DNA from: an uncultured Gammaproteobacteria bacterium | GTDB taxonomy: Bacteria; Pseudomonadota; Gammaproteobacteria; Pseudomonadales; Litorivicinaceae | DNA length: 64,000 bases | Direction: 5' to 3' | Assembly (NCBI GenBank): GCA_913042205.1 | Contig: CAJWIY010000005.1 | Coordinates: 1-64,000 of the forward strand | In this document: piece after piece, positions 1 through 8,996 of the stretch | Position numbering within the stretch: position 1 is the stretch's first letter | Layout of the letters: each line of letters begins with the position of its first letter | Position numbers and translations under genes: made by a program | Notes under the pieces: model-generated | Databases searched by the model: none | Told to the model about the DNA's origin: nothing | Seen by the model: only the letters and a program-made list of their open reading frames with translations

Positions 1-17
1 TGTTAGCCGGTGATGTG

Positions 18-569
18 CTACCGTTGGACGACTTGGAAACTGAATTTTCGATGCACGTCCGCGAGCCTATCGGCCTCGAGTTTTCCCATGGAGAGTCCGA
101 AGACACCAACGCATTTAGATTCTGGATGTGGGTTATATAGAGCCCTGCTTTGCATGTCCGCAAGAATCACACTGACTAACACTGCGCCGGGATCGAATCG
201 CTCGTAAATCTCAACGAACTGACCGGTACCCGGCTCAAACTCAAACTCCAGCTCGCACTTTAAGACAGAGTCGGGCTCTCGGACGACGATGGTATTGGTT
301 CCGTTTTGTAGCGGCAAATAACGTGCGCCACCGGCTTGGAAGTAAGCAACCGGGCTTCCGTTCAAAAGGAACTCAGCGTCTTGGTTAACCCATGCCTTGT
401 AGCCGCTGGTCCTGAAAACGAGCAACGAGTGATGGGGCGTCGCTGCCGCCTCCCCGGTCGTTTTCACATAATCCTGAGAATACCCTCTTTTCGCTGGCTC
501 AAACACGCATGCTGCGAGCCCAGACATCAACACGATGAATATCGCACGACTGATGTGTCTAGCGGCCAT
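18..569 (-). CDS. Predicted outer-membrane lipoprotein of unknown function
   Basis: About 183 residues. The N-terminus is a short basic stretch, a hydrophobic segment and a lipobox LAAC, so the protein should be lipidated on the cysteine near residue 21 and anchored facing the periplasm. The rest is soluble; a central part rich in short hydrophobic runs with a LLNGSPVAYF segment looks like a beta-sandwich, but I cannot assign a family. I chose the ATG at 569 because a GGAG lies just upstream; an in-frame TTG five codons earlier is possible. It points away from copA with about 225 bp between them. Function is unknown. The lipoprotein call is firm; nothing else is. Confidence 0.7.
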   Translation of the reverse strand: MAARHISRAIFIVLMSGLAACVFEPAKRGYSQDYVKTTGEAAATPHHSLLVFRTSGYKAWVNQDAEFLLNGSPVAYFQAGGARYLPLQNGTNTIVVREPDSVLKCELEFEFEPGTGQFVEIYERFDPGAVLVSVILADMQSRALYNPHPESKCVGVFGLSMGKLEADRLADVHRKFSFQVVQR

Positions 570-678
570 TGAACTCCGTTCCAAAAAATTCTACCTGCCG
601 CGAAAGCTACATGAACTTCGTAAGAGATCAAGACTTTTTTCAAAGAACCGGAAACATAAAAAGATTTTCCTTTACTAA

Positions 679-701
679 AATTGAGAGACTCTCCCTCAAT
701 T
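679..701. promoter_or_regulatory. Inverted repeat upstream of copA (candidate operator)
   Basis: AATTGAG, a 9-nt spacer, then CTCAATT: perfect 7-bp arms in the intergenic region about 95 bp before copA and about 110 bp before the divergent lipoprotein gene. It could bind a dimeric regulator. It does not look like a textbook CueR box, so a copper link is only inferred from position. Confidence 0.3.
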
Positions 702-794
702 AACTAGTCTTCACCGGCGTGCTGATGACAGTTTCAACGCATTAATGCAAACTCTCATTACCGATCCATAGAACCGGTTGTTAATGAAAAAGAC

Positions 795-3110
795 ATGCAA
801 ACCTATTCTCTGCGAATCAACGGGATGACGTGCGGAGGCTGCGCAGCCTCCATCCAACGCAAACTCGAAGCGCTTGATGGCATCAACCAGTGCGAGGTCA
901 ACTTCGCGACCGAGTCAGCGCGCATTAAGTCCGACGCGGTCATACACCCAAAACAACTCATCGATTGGGTTCGTTCGCTTGGATTCAGTGTCCAAACCGA
1001 GGAGCATCGTTTTACGGCGTCTGACAAGCAGTTTGATCGACAGTCGCTCACAAACCTTCTTGATAACGACCAAAATATCGTGGCCTATCAACTCAATACT
1101 CAACTTGAAACAATAAGTTATACCGCATTGCCCGATGCCGATCGCGAATCTCTTGATCAAGCCCTGCTGGCTCTCGGTCTAGTCCAGACGCCCGAGGTAG
1201 CCCAGACTTCAAGCTCCTACAAGACTTCTACAGAACCGCTGCATGCCGGGATCGCCGCGCTCCTCGCCTTCCCTTTGGTATTGCAAATGATTGGGATGTG
1301 GTTTGGATCAGCCTGGCATTTACCGGTGATCCTAGAGTGGGCCCTCGCTACCCCGATACAGTTCTGGCTCGGCCTTCAATTTTACAGGGGAGCGATCGCA
1401 GCGCTCGTTCGTTACGAGGCTAACATGGATACACTGGTTGCGTTAGGTACCACCGTCGCCTACGTATTCAGCCTCTACCAGTGGTCAATACTAGGCGATG
1501 AGGCTGTCGGTAATCTCTACTTCGAAGCATCGGCACTTGTAATAACGCTCGTATTGGTTGGCAAGAGCATTGAGAATCGCGCCAAACAAACCGCCCTTGA
1601 ATCGCTATCGCTGTTACTCGAGCTCGAACCCAAGACAGCGACCTGTCTACGGGCAGGCCGGGAAGTCAGTCTCGCAACCAGCGAGCTAGCCTCAGGCGAC
1701 GTTTTGGTGATCCGCGCAGGAGAACGAATCGGTGCCGATGGGGTTGTGGTCAGGGGCGAGGCAGATATCGACGCGTCCGCGATGACAGGGGAATCTGTTC
1801 CCGAACACAAAACGGCGGGGGATCGAGTCATCTCAGGGACGCTTGTTGTCAATGGTACCCTCCGGGTCAGCGCAGAACGTGTGGGAAAATCCTCGACCGT
1901 GTCACAGGTTGTAGAGCTCGTAAAAAATGCGCAGATGGGTAAGGCCCCGATTCAAAAGCTCGTCGATCAGATAAGCCAGGTTTTTGTACCGGCAATTCTT
2001 CTGCTATCAATAGGCACGCTAGGTGCCTGGCTCGCTCTGGGTCAGACCCTTGAATATGCTCTGATTGCCGCCGTAAGCGTACTTGTCATCGCATGTCCTT
2101 GCGCACTCGGGCTAGCCACCCCGACGGCACTTGTGGCTGGAACCGGACTGGCTGCAAAGAAGGGAATCCTAATCAAAGACATCCAGACACTTGAGGCCCT
2201 ACCCGATGTCGAGGTGATTGCCTTCGATAAAACGGGTACGCTGACCGAGGGGGCACCAACTGTCGTTACGATAGAGTCGTACACAGGCGACCGAGAGACC
2301 ATGATTAGGCGACTGGTTCAAGTGGCCCGCGAGTCGACCCACCCTCTGGCCCAGGCAATCGTGCGTGATCTTGATGACCAATCCACCTCTACGACCGATA
2401 CATCGAATGCGGTGACCACCCCGGGGAAGGGCATTTCTGTCGATGTAGAGGGCCGCAACTATAAGTTAGGGCAGCTTGAGTTCGTCACTTCAGACAGCAC
2501 TGAGATTAGTGATCATGGCAGCGCGACACGGAGTTATCTGAGTCAAGATGGTGCGCTTCTGGGATTTGCAGAGTTTACTGATTCTTTGCGTGAAGGGGCG
2601 CAGACTGTGTTCAAGAGGCTCAAAGCCGAACATAAAAAGACGGCCATGCTTACAGGAGACCACGAACAGGTTGCGCTCGCACTAGGTCGCATCCTCCAGG
2701 TTGATGAGATTCATGCTGGACTGACACCAAATCAAAAAATCGAGCTAATCGAGTCCTTCCAAGATCAGGGGCAACGGGTTGCGATGGTCGGCGATGGGAT
2801 CAACGACGGTCCCGCTCTTGCTAGGGCTGATGTTGGTATTGCGATGGGTGGTGGTAACGAGATCGCTCTAAAGTCTGCACCGGTGGTGCTCATGCGGTCA
2901 GATCTGCGTCTGATTCCTGAGGCCATTCACTATGCGCGACTTACCCGACGAGTGATCAGACAAAACCTTGGCTGGGCCTTTGGATACAATATATTGTGTA
3001 TCCCACTTGCAATGTCTGGACTTCTTACGCCAACGATCGCCGGAGCAGCCATGGCACTCTCCTCGGTCAGTGTTGTTGGTAATGCGCTGAGACTCAAGTA
3101 CTCAGATTAA
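795..3110 (+). CDS. copA: Copper-exporting P1B-type ATPase CopA
   Basis: Inner-membrane pump that exports Cu(I) to the periplasm using ATP. Visible in order: one N-terminal heavy-metal-associated domain with GMTCGGCAAS (residues about 10-19); a degenerate stretch to about residue 140; membrane segments; the actuator motif MTGES near residue 330; the transport-site CPC within IACPCALGLATPTAL near 433; the phosphorylation motif DKTGTLT near 477; and the hinge motif GDGINDGPA near 665. At 771 residues it has the usual length for CopA. The ATG start has only a weak A-rich Shine-Dalgarno. The 3' end overlaps the convergent DUF423 gene by 4 bp. An inverted repeat upstream may be its operator. No CueR gene or copper chaperone is in view. 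Family certain; Cu(I) specificity is inferred from the CPC motif. Confidence 0.95.
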   Translation: MQTYSLRINGMTCGGCAASIQRKLEALDGINQCEVNFATESARIKSDAVIHPKQLIDWVRSLGFSVQTEEHRFTASDKQFDRQSLTNLLDNDQNIVAYQLNTQLETISYTALPDADRESLDQALLALGLVQTPEVAQTSSSYKTSTEPLHAGIAALLAFPLVLQMIGMWFGSAWHLPVILEWALATPIQFWLGLQFYRGAIAALVRYEANMDTLVALGTTVAYVFSLYQWSILGDEAVGNLYFEASALVITLVLVGKSIENRAKQTALESLSLLLELEPKTATCLRAGREVSLATSELASGDVLVIRAGERIGADGVVVRGEADIDASAMTGESVPEHKTAGDRVISGTLVVNGTLRVSAERVGKSSTVSQVVELVKNAQMGKAPIQKLVDQISQVFVPAILLLSIGTLGAWLALGQTLEYALIAAVSVLVIACPCALGLATPTALVAGTGLAAKKGILIKDIQTLEALPDVEVIAFDKTGTLTEGAPTVVTIESYTGDRETMIRRLVQVARESTHPLAQAIVRDLDDQSTSTTDTSNAVTTPGKGISVDVEGRNYKLGQLEFVTSDSTEISDHGSATRSYLSQDGALLGFAEFTDSLREGAQTVFKRLKAEHKKTAMLTGDHEQVALALGRILQVDEIHAGLTPNQKIELIESFQDQGQRVAMVGDGINDGPALARADVGIAMGGGNEIALKSAPVVLMRSDLRLIPEAIHYARLTRRVIRQNLGWAFGYNILCIPLAMSGLLTPTIAGAAMALSSVSVVGNALRLKYSD

Positions 3111-3454
3111 CCAGGGTGCTTCAGGCTGATAGCGGCCAGTAATAGTCCTGCGATCATAAGAGCGCCACCGACCGGAACCACGGCCCCTAGGACACCAAGA
3201 TCCAAAAGCACCAAGGCATATAAGGAACCTGAAAAGACCAGCACCCCGGAGCACACGAGCCAAAATGCCCAACATGACACCCTAAAGGACGACACCCCGA
3301 GTCCGACCATGAGAAGGCTCATCCATGCCTGGTACCGCACCGCTGTCTCCCATGTCTCGAGGCCTTCTTCAGTGACCATCGATTCCAAGCCATGAGCCCC
3401 AAAAGCACCACAAATAACGGCCAGGGCCAGGAAGACTAATCCTGTACGTGTCAT
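3107..3454 (-). CDS. DUF423 small integral membrane protein
   Basis: About 115 residues with four predicted membrane helices. It has the DUF423 family pattern of an N-terminal helix followed by CGAFGAHGL, then W-T-A-V-R-Y-Q and a glycine-rich last helix. Function of the family is unknown. I place the start at the ATG at 3454, which overlaps the stop of the upstream small membrane protein by one base (TGATG), a typical translational-coupling arrangement; an ATG 12 bp upstream is also possible. Its stop overlaps the copA stop from the opposite strand. Confidence 0.85.
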   Translation of the reverse strand: MTRTGLVFLALAVICGAFGAHGLESMVTEEGLETWETAVRYQAWMSLLMVGLGVSSFRVSCWAFWLVCSGVLVFSGSLYALVLLDLGVLGAVVPVGGALMIAGLLLAAISLKHPG

Positions 3455-3708
3455 CAAGATAGCCATTCGATAAGTCCCCAAACTGAGCCACCAAGTAACA
3501 GAACCACTAAACCTATTATTATCATCAGAGTCTGGACCCAGTCTTTGACCATCGCCCCAATCAAATCTCGTGTGGTCTGAGTGCCAAAGGCTAGCCAGCA
3601 CACTAAGAGCGACACCGGAAAGAAAGCCAACACGAGCGCACTGATGGCGGCAAATTCATAAAACTTGAGTTCCAAAAACGGGTTTTGCCGCGGAAATTTT
3701 TTAGTCAT
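3454..3708 (-). CDS. Small two-helix membrane protein, unknown
   Basis: About 84 residues. A basic N-terminus with PRQNP is followed by two hydrophobic helices (about residues 20-42 and 55-80), separated by a short loop with TRDLIGAMVKD. I do not recognise the family. It is directly coupled to the DUF423 gene by a TGATG junction, so the two are likely co-transcribed. I chose the ATG at 3708, preceded by AGG at a fair distance; an in-frame TTG upstream would add nine residues. Judged real because of this coupling and its clean hydrophobic pattern. Confidence 0.6.
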   Translation of the reverse strand: MTKKFPRQNPFLELKFYEFAAISALVLAFFPVSLLVCWLAFGTQTTRDLIGAMVKDWVQTLMIIIGLVVLLLGGSVWGLIEWLS

Positions 3709-3785
3709 TGGGAAGACCTGTTTTCGTGACCACAAGCATAGAACATCTTTTAGCTCCGTCTCAAATAACGTCTAGATCACACTGA

Positions 3786-4463
3786 TCATGTCGGTAATTT
3801 TTCGCGGCCAACAAACCAAGGAACGACAAAGTACCCCATCACAAAGCCGCCTAGGTGCGCTTGCCATGCGATCTGACCACCCATGAAGATATCCATAAAA
3901 ATATGTAGCACTATTAAGCTGATGATAACTACCGACGCTGATCTTGCTGGACGTCCTGTCCGCAAGGCCTCAGCACGTGACGTTTGCAACCACACTCCGA
4001 TTAGAGCGAATACAACACCAGATGCACCCACCATCGGCGCCGCGGTGGTTTCCAACAATCCAAACGTGATACCGCTGCAAACCGCACCCAAGAGCATGGT
4101 CATGAGCGTCAATCTAAGACCGTAGTGCAGCGCTAGCGTTTTTCCTAATGCGATGAAAATCGCAGCGTTCATCAGAACGTGAATCGTGCCCGCATGCAAT
4201 AGCGCGTAAGTGATGAACATCAGATAGGACTGGCCCGGGTAGAGGGTCTGGTCGACGACGCCGGGCGGGAACAAGAAGTCCCAAAAAGCCCCATAGGAGA
4301 TCATAATACCTCGGAGATCTAAGTCACCAAACCAACCGTGATCCGATAACTGGCCGAGACACTCTGTAAGAAGCATTAGCCCGGTCAGCCACCAAAGCGG
4401 TCTCGGTGTAGGCGGACCACCAAAAACAGGAAGAATTTGCAAACTGTTTCCCAAATTAATCAA
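3786..4463 (-). CDS. Rhomboid-family intramembrane serine protease
   Basis: 225 residues with about six membrane helices. Rhomboid landmarks are present: a helix with HAGTIHVLMNA (oxyanion-hole region), the catalytic serine in GASG near residue 147, and the catalytic histidine in QAHLGGFVMGY near residue 200. Rhomboids cleave membrane-spanning substrates inside the bilayer; the substrate here is unknown. The start appears to be TTG with a poor ribosome site, so the N-terminus is uncertain by some residues. About 50 bp separate it from the small membrane protein downstream. Closest functional class: compact bacterial rhomboid without extra cytoplasmic domain. Confidence 0.9.
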   Translation of the reverse strand: MINLGNSLQILPVFGGPPTPRPLWWLTGLMLLTECLGQLSDHGWFGDLDLRGIMISYGAFWDFLFPPGVVDQTLYPGQSYLMFITYALLHAGTIHVLMNAAIFIALGKTLALHYGLRLTLMTMLLGAVCSGITFGLLETTAAPMVGASGVVFALIGVWLQTSRAEALRTGRPARSASVVIISLIVLHIFMDIFMGGQIAWQAHLGGFVMGYFVVPWFVGREKLPT

Positions 4464-4503
4464 CGAATTTTGGCCTTAGTCTACAGATACTAGAGCCAGG
4501 TAG

Positions 4504-4869
4504 TTATGTGGAGTAGCAGTTGGATTCACTGGCTAGTGCGTACAACACCCCAGATACCGCGGAATATTGATGGACTTGCGGCTGGGTCTCCAGGATGCCC
4601 AAAACCACACTCGTAAGGTTCTGACTGTTCCAATCCGATGGCAAACAAACCGGCTCGCCATGAACAACAAATGCGTAGGGTTGAGCCTTCAGTCTCTCAC
4701 GCGTCTGGTGACGGGCCCCCTCAACAACCCCCATCACAAAAGCGATACACGGTTCCATATCCTGACGGCATTCACGCAAGAACTGATCAACGGTGATATA
4801 ACCCCCGCTCGCACTGACGGGTACACTGTATCCCACGACCGCCAGCGTCAGTAGGACGCGAACAATCAA
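4504..4869 (-). CDS. Rap1a/Tai-like small exported protein
   Basis: 121 residues with an N-terminal signal peptide (cleavage likely after VSASG or nearby). The mature part begins with the pattern GYITVDQFLRECRQ and has paired cysteines (C34/C41 region, PVCLPSD, and SNCYS at the end). This matches the Rap1a/Tai-type fold known from type VI secretion immunity proteins and from many unrelated periplasmic proteins. No T6SS or effector gene is nearby, so an immunity role is not supported. The TTG start overlaps the cytochrome stop as TTGA, so it is co-translated with the cytochrome. A periplasmic partner of the cytochrome/PQQ system is a guess from position. Confidence 0.65.
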   Translation of the reverse strand: MIVRVLLTLAVVGYSVPVSASGGYITVDQFLRECRQDMEPCIAFVMGVVEGARHQTRERLKAQPYAFVVHGEPVCLPSDWNSQNLTSVVLGILETQPQVHQYSAVSGVLYALASESNCYST

Positions 4870-5186
4870 ATCTCGGGAACCTTTGCGGTCACCTCAAACG
4901 CTGAATACCAAGCAGCAAGATCTTTTATCTGTGATTTTTTCAGCCCCTGCGCGATGAGACTCATACGGCGATCATGACGCGCGCCTTTTTTATAGTCGAC
5001 CAAGGACTTTTCAATATAAAGAGCGCTCAGACCAGCAAGATTAGGAGCCTCAGGATCTCTTGATAACCCATCCTTCCCATGACACGCAGAGCACTGAGCA
5101 GAGAGTGCTTTCCCGTTTGCCATATCGGCCGCAATCGAAACCGAACTCAAGCAAAGACTCAGGCAAAATACGATCAATTTATTCAC
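4866..5186 (-). CDS. Small class I c-type cytochrome
   Basis: 106 residues: signal peptide, then a haem-attachment motif CSACH and the sequence GKDGLS, with a later methionine in RRMSLIAQGL that is a plausible second haem ligand. Its size and pattern resemble the cytochrome c4/c5-type single-haem electron carriers of the periplasm. It starts at GTG. It follows the PQQ-dependent dehydrogenase gene on the same strand after a strong terminator hairpin, and overlaps the next gene by 4 bp. The likely role is to take electrons from a periplasmic dehydrogenase, plausibly the neighbour, to the respiratory chain; this pairing is inferred from position. Confidence 0.85.
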   Translation of the reverse strand: MNKLIVFCLSLCLSSVSIAADMANGKALSAQCSACHGKDGLSRDPEAPNLAGLSALYIEKSLVDYKKGARHDRRMSLIAQGLKKSQIKDLAAWYSAFEVTAKVPEI

Positions 5187-5205
5187 GAGTATTCTATTCT
5201 CCAGG

Positions 5206-5233
5206 AAAAACCCCGGCCTACGCCGGGGTTTTT
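5206..5233 (-). terminator. Intrinsic terminator after PQQ dehydrogenase
   Basis: AAAAACCCCGGC, loop CTAC, then GCCGGGGTTTTT: a perfect 12-bp stem including the A/T tails, so it can act in both directions. It sits about 10 bp after the dehydrogenase stop and about 20 bp before the cytochrome start. It would separate the two genes or lower cytochrome expression by partial read-through. Confidence 0.85.
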
Positions 5234-5242
5234 TTGACGTGA

Positions 5243-6487
5243 TTAGCTGCCGACGTATGAGATCTTGTAGATCGCACCAGCGTAATCATCAGAGACGAGC
5301 ATCGAACCATCTTTCATCATCGTGATCGACATCGGACGACCGTCGTACTCTTTATTTTCATTCAGCCAGCCCTCAGCGAATGGCTCCATTTTAGCCTTTC
5401 CATCTTTATCGATGAAGGTGACCATGACCCGAGCACCACAAGGCTCAGTTCTGTTCCAGGAACCATGCTGTGCTGAGAAGATTGCGTTCTTATACTTCTT
5501 AGGGAACTGATTCCCTGTGTAGAACGCCATACCCAGGTCTGCGCAGTGCGCCGTTGTTGCAACCGCTGGATGCACGATACCTGCTGGTGGGGTCTCCTTT
5601 GCATACTCGTTAGTACGAGTCTTGCCGCCACCGAACCATGGGTGACCGAAATGTTGACCGGCTTTAGTCTGACGATTCAACTCACCTGGCGGGATGTCAT
5701 CGCCCATACCGTCGACCTGGTTATCAGTCCACCACAACTCACCGGTTACCGGATGGAAGTCCTGGCCGACTGAGTTACGAACTCCGTAGGTATAAACCTC
5801 ACGATTCTTTCCATCACGATCCATGCGGATGATTCCACCGATACCAACCTTCTTGTAAAGATCTAGCTTCTCAGGCGGTGCGACATTATATGGCTGTCCG
5901 AGAGAAATATAGAGCTTGTTATCGGGACCAATATCAACGACACGAGCGGTGTGGTTGTAGCTCTCTTCGCCCTCAGGGATCAGCTCACCTTTCGGCACCA
6001 CGTCAACCGCGACCACGTCTGGGCCCTCATAGAAGAACTCGGCGGCTGGGAAGACCCGGACATGGTTCCGCTCAGCGATGTAGAGGAATCCGTCTTTGGA
6101 GAACTGGACCCCGTTTGGTACGTCAAACTCGAGCGAGGGAGCGAAGTCCTTCACTTCATCCGCGACACCGTTACGGTCACGATCTGACACGACCCAGACC
6201 TTATCCTTACGAGTGCCCACGAAGAGCACCGTTCCCTGTGGGGCCATCGCCATATCACGAGCGTCTGGCACCAGCGCATACAGCTCAATTTTGAAGCCGG
6301 CTGGCATCTTGACGTTCTTTAGAACTTCTCGGATGTTATCAGCTTTAGGGCTGTTTTGATCGATGTAGGTGTGGTCGCCCATTCCTTTTCCGGACGTGCC
6401 GAAAATGCCTACATCATTCTCTTTTGCCACAACGCCTGCAGCGAATGCCATGGCTGCAATCGAAGCTGCAATTTTTTTGAGTTTCAT
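5243..6487 (-). CDS. Soluble PQQ-dependent sugar/sorbosone-type dehydrogenase
   Basis: 414 residues with a clear signal peptide (KKIAASIAAMAFAAGVVA). The mature protein matches the glucose/sorbosone dehydrogenase six-bladed beta-propeller family (COG2133 type): ELYALVPDARDMAMAPQGTV, ERNHVRVF, YNHTARVVDIGPDNKLYISL, GVRNSVGQDFHP, and HGSWNRTEPCG near the C-terminus. Members oxidise sugars, alcohols or aldehydes in the periplasm, using PQQ and passing electrons to a cytochrome. ATG start with AAGGAG 9 nt upstream. A cytochrome gene follows, and the PQQ biosynthesis operon lies about 2.7 kb away on the other strand; together this strongly suggests a PQQ enzyme. The substrate cannot be read from sequence. 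Confidence 0.85.
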   Translation of the reverse strand: MKLKKIAASIAAMAFAAGVVAKENDVGIFGTSGKGMGDHTYIDQNSPKADNIREVLKNVKMPAGFKIELYALVPDARDMAMAPQGTVLFVGTRKDKVWVVSDRDRNGVADEVKDFAPSLEFDVPNGVQFSKDGFLYIAERNHVRVFPAAEFFYEGPDVVAVDVVPKGELIPEGEESYNHTARVVDIGPDNKLYISLGQPYNVAPPEKLDLYKKVGIGGIIRMDRDGKNREVYTYGVRNSVGQDFHPVTGELWWTDNQVDGMGDDIPPGELNRQTKAGQHFGHPWFGGGKTRTNEYAKETPPAGIVHPAVATTAHCADLGMAFYTGNQFPKKYKNAIFSAQHGSWNRTEPCGARVMVTFIDKDGKAKMEPFAEGWLNENKEYDGRPMSITMMKDGSMLVSDDYAGAIYKISYVGS

Positions 6488-6822
6488 TACGAAAGTCTCC
6501 TTATTTATTATAATAAATCGTCACGTCCCATAGCCCGGGGTCTATTAAAGACGGGACTCTGCGCAATCCGTACGCAGACTTACGTGGTACCGTAAACGTT
6601 TCAGGATTACCAAGATCATATTCGTCTAGCATACAGACACGACGGCACATATCTTGGGTTACCTGAGATCATCTATCCGGTAACACAGATTTCTAGTCTA
6701 CGGCTCTTGAAAAATGTAAAGGTAGTAACCCACTAATACGCTTGGAACGTAGTGCAAAACGCGCCACTTAGGTTTCGATCTAATCAAAACGCGGAACCTG
6801 ATCAGACAACACAGGAAATAAC
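6488..6822. promoter_or_regulatory. Divergent promoter region of the PQQ block
   Basis: 335 bp with no gene, between the dehydrogenase (minus) and the beta-propeller gene (plus), so it must hold promoters for both. A perfect 16-bp palindrome ATTTATTATAATAAAT (6503-6518) sits immediately upstream of the dehydrogenase ribosome site. A looser inverted repeat, CAGGATTACCAAGAT (6602-6616) and ATCTTGGGTTACCTG (6651-6665), matches at 12 of 15 positions. Either could be an operator; no regulator gene is nearby. Confidence 0.35.
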
Positions 6823-7812
6823 TTGAAAGCAAATTACAACAAAGCCGTTTTTTACCGCCTATTTATCATGCATGTAATTTTGGTTCTGGCCTTGATTGGG
6901 GGGACTAAGGTGTCGGCGTTCGAGGCGCTCCTCACAAATGAGCGGTCTGGCGACGTCATACACATTGACAGAAGTGGTTCGACCACCCACGTAGTTCCTA
7001 TCTGTAATCGGCCCCGGGGGATGGTTAGTGGCTTGATCGATTCTCACGTGATAATCGCTTGCTCTGACGACCATAAAGTGATTGTGTATGATCGAGCTGC
7101 GCGCGAGATCCACTCAGAGATCAGCCCGGTACAGGGCGCCATGAATGTCGCAGTCCACAAAGCATCTGGCAGATTATTTGTGACCAACGAAGGGGCCGCG
7201 CGAGCCTCGGTTTTCGATTTATCTTCAAGCCAATTAATTGCCGAGTTACCGACTGGGCTCGAGCCTGACGGCATCGCGATCACCGATGATGGCAAGACCC
7301 TTTTTGTTGCCTCCGAAAACGCGGGCCTCGTGCATGTGTTTGACGCAACGACCTATGCACAAGAAGAAGTGATCAAAACAAACCTCCGCCCGCGCAGGAT
7401 TGCACTCTTCAAGAGCGAGCTCTGGGTCTCATCTGAAATGGGTAGTCGGGTCGAGATCTTCGATATCGAAACACGCAAAAAAAAGGATGAAGTCATATTT
7501 GCCCCAAAAGGCTTCCGACCAGAGCAAATGACACCAGTCGATATTCTGTTTAACGACTCCACGAACGAGGCATACGTTGCGCTCGGTAGTGCTAATCACG
7601 TAGCCATTGTGGATGCCACAAAGCGGAAAATCACCAAATACATCCTAGTAGGCAGACGTGCCTGGGGCCTCGGCCTATCTCCGGATCAAAAAACACTCAT
7701 CGTACTTAATGGACTCTCTGACGACTTCACATTGATCGACCTCAAGACTAAGCGGCCACAACTAACAAAGCGCGCTGGGCTGATCCCACATTCTATAAAG
7801 GTATTCGAATGA
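6823..7812 (+). CDS. PQQ-associated YVTN beta-propeller protein
   Basis: 329 residues: an N-terminal signal/anchor helix followed by repeated propeller blades with motifs such as HKASGRLFVTNE, GIAITDDGKTLFVAS and GLGLSPDQKTLIVLN. This is the pattern of the YVTN-repeat proteins found in PQQ-dependent alcohol catabolism clusters (TIGR03866 type). It begins at TTG, with AGGA 6 nt upstream, and its stop overlaps the next gene by 4 bp (ATGA). Likely periplasmic. In other genomes such genes accompany PQQ dehydrogenases and an ABC system, but the precise role is unknown. It may scaffold or bind the dehydrogenase product. Confidence 0.8.
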   Translation: MKANYNKAVFYRLFIMHVILVLALIGGTKVSAFEALLTNERSGDVIHIDRSGSTTHVVPICNRPRGMVSGLIDSHVIIACSDDHKVIVYDRAAREIHSEISPVQGAMNVAVHKASGRLFVTNEGAARASVFDLSSSQLIAELPTGLEPDGIAITDDGKTLFVASENAGLVHVFDATTYAQEEVIKTNLRPRRIALFKSELWVSSEMGSRVEIFDIETRKKKDEVIFAPKGFRPEQMTPVDILFNDSTNEAYVALGSANHVAIVDATKRKITKYILVGRRAWGLGLSPDQKTLIVLNGLSDDFTLIDLKTKRPQLTKRAGLIPHSIKVFE

Positions 7813-8996
7813 GATTATCGATAATCCTTTTCATAGCCGTGACCTCGCTGATGAATCATTCAATAGCGGCCAACCTCCATCTTGCGATCGTAACCGCATC
7901 GAATGCAGAGACACCCGGTCGAGGAAGAAGCTTCGCTGGTATCCTGACTCGGGTCGAGCGCCCCGTGAGACGCGCGGTGGAGCTCGCGTTATTCGAGTCA
8001 AAAACGAGCTTCGAGGCGTTCGGTATCGTTCCGGAGTTGCAGGTGATTGATATGGACGCCACAAAGCCGCTCGATGAACAGCTGAAGGCAATTCGCAGCA
8101 CTGCCTTAACAATATTGGACCTGCCAAGACCCGAGTTCATTGAAGCTGCAAAAATTCTCGACCAGAAGGGACAAACAATCGTCAACGTACGGCACCCGGA
8201 TACTGATCTCCGCGATACACTTTGCCTACCGTCGCTGTTTCACACCATCCCATCAGAGCGCATGTACTTCGACGCCCTCGGGCAGTTTCTGATCTACCGT
8301 GGTTGGCGAAAAGTGCTTATCGTGCACGGACCAACAGAGAAAGATAAGGTCCGTACAAAAATCCTCGAACAAAGCCTAAAAAAATTCGGGGCTGATATTT
8401 CAGACCTTCGGGAATTTACACTGTCTCATCATCCTGATGACCGTGACAAAAATAAACCTGAGTTTCTCACGGGGGGCGCCTCCTACGATGTCGTTGCAGT
8501 CATCGACAGTGCTAGGGATTTTGGACGCTATATTCAATTTAGCACCAGACGAGCGCGTCCCGTGGTCGGGGATGTCGGGCTCACACCAGTCGGCTGGCAC
8601 CGGGCACTCGAACGGTATGGTGCACCACAACTAAACGAGCGGTACCAGCTGTTCGACGAAGACAAACCTTTATCCGCTAGCGAAGCAATGAGTGACCAAG
8701 AATTCGCGGCCTGGAGCGCGGTTAAACTGATAACGAATAGTCTAGGGACTGTTGATTCGATCGCAGAGACGGTCAATCCGAGGGATATTTTGGCACATCC
8801 CGGCGCCCAGGTTGATCTTTATAAGGGAACACGAGGTTCGATCAGGAAATGGAACAACCAACTACGACAACCAATCCTGCTTGCGACAGGTGACGCTGTC
8901 GTTGCCGTGGCTCCGATGCCCAAATTTTTACACCCCAAACATTATGTAGACACTCTTGGTTTAGACGAACCTGAATCGCGTTGTAACCTCAGATAA
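7809..8996 (+). CDS. Periplasmic binding protein of the PQQ-alcohol ABC system
   Basis: 395 residues with signal peptide (SIILFIAVTSLMNHSIAA). The body is a type I periplasmic binding fold like Leu/Ile/Val-binding proteins, and the whole resembles the TIGR03863 family linked with PQQ-dependent alcohol dehydrogenases: an N-terminal LHLAIVTASNAETPGRGR, a central LIYRGWRKVLIVHGP, and a C-terminal VDTLGLDEPESRCNLR. Usual partners are an ABC ATPase and permease; neither is in this locus, so the protein is an orphan here. It is translationally coupled to the propeller gene. It may sense or bind an alcohol or aldehyde for a distant transporter or signalling protein. Confidence 0.8.
   Translation: MRLSIILFIAVTSLMNHSIAANLHLAIVTASNAETPGRGRSFAGILTRVERPVRRAVELALFESKTSFEAFGIVPELQVIDMDATKPLDEQLKAIRSTALTILDLPRPEFIEAAKILDQKGQTIVNVRHPDTDLRDTLCLPSLFHTIPSERMYFDALGQFLIYRGWRKVLIVHGPTEKDKVRTKILEQSLKKFGADISDLREFTLSHHPDDRDKNKPEFLTGGASYDVVAVIDSARDFGRYIQFSTRRARPVVGDVGLTPVGWHRALERYGAPQLNERYQLFDEDKPLSASEAMSDQEFAAWSAVKLITNSLGTVDSIAETVNPRDILAHPGAQVDLYKGTRGSIRKWNNQLRQPILLATGDAVVAVAPMPKFLHPKHYVDTLGLDEPESRCNLR

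Noticed and set aside
4504-4869. Type VI secretion immunity function for the Rap1a/Tai-like protein
   Set aside because: No effector or secretion gene lies nearby; the fold is also common in unrelated exported proteins.
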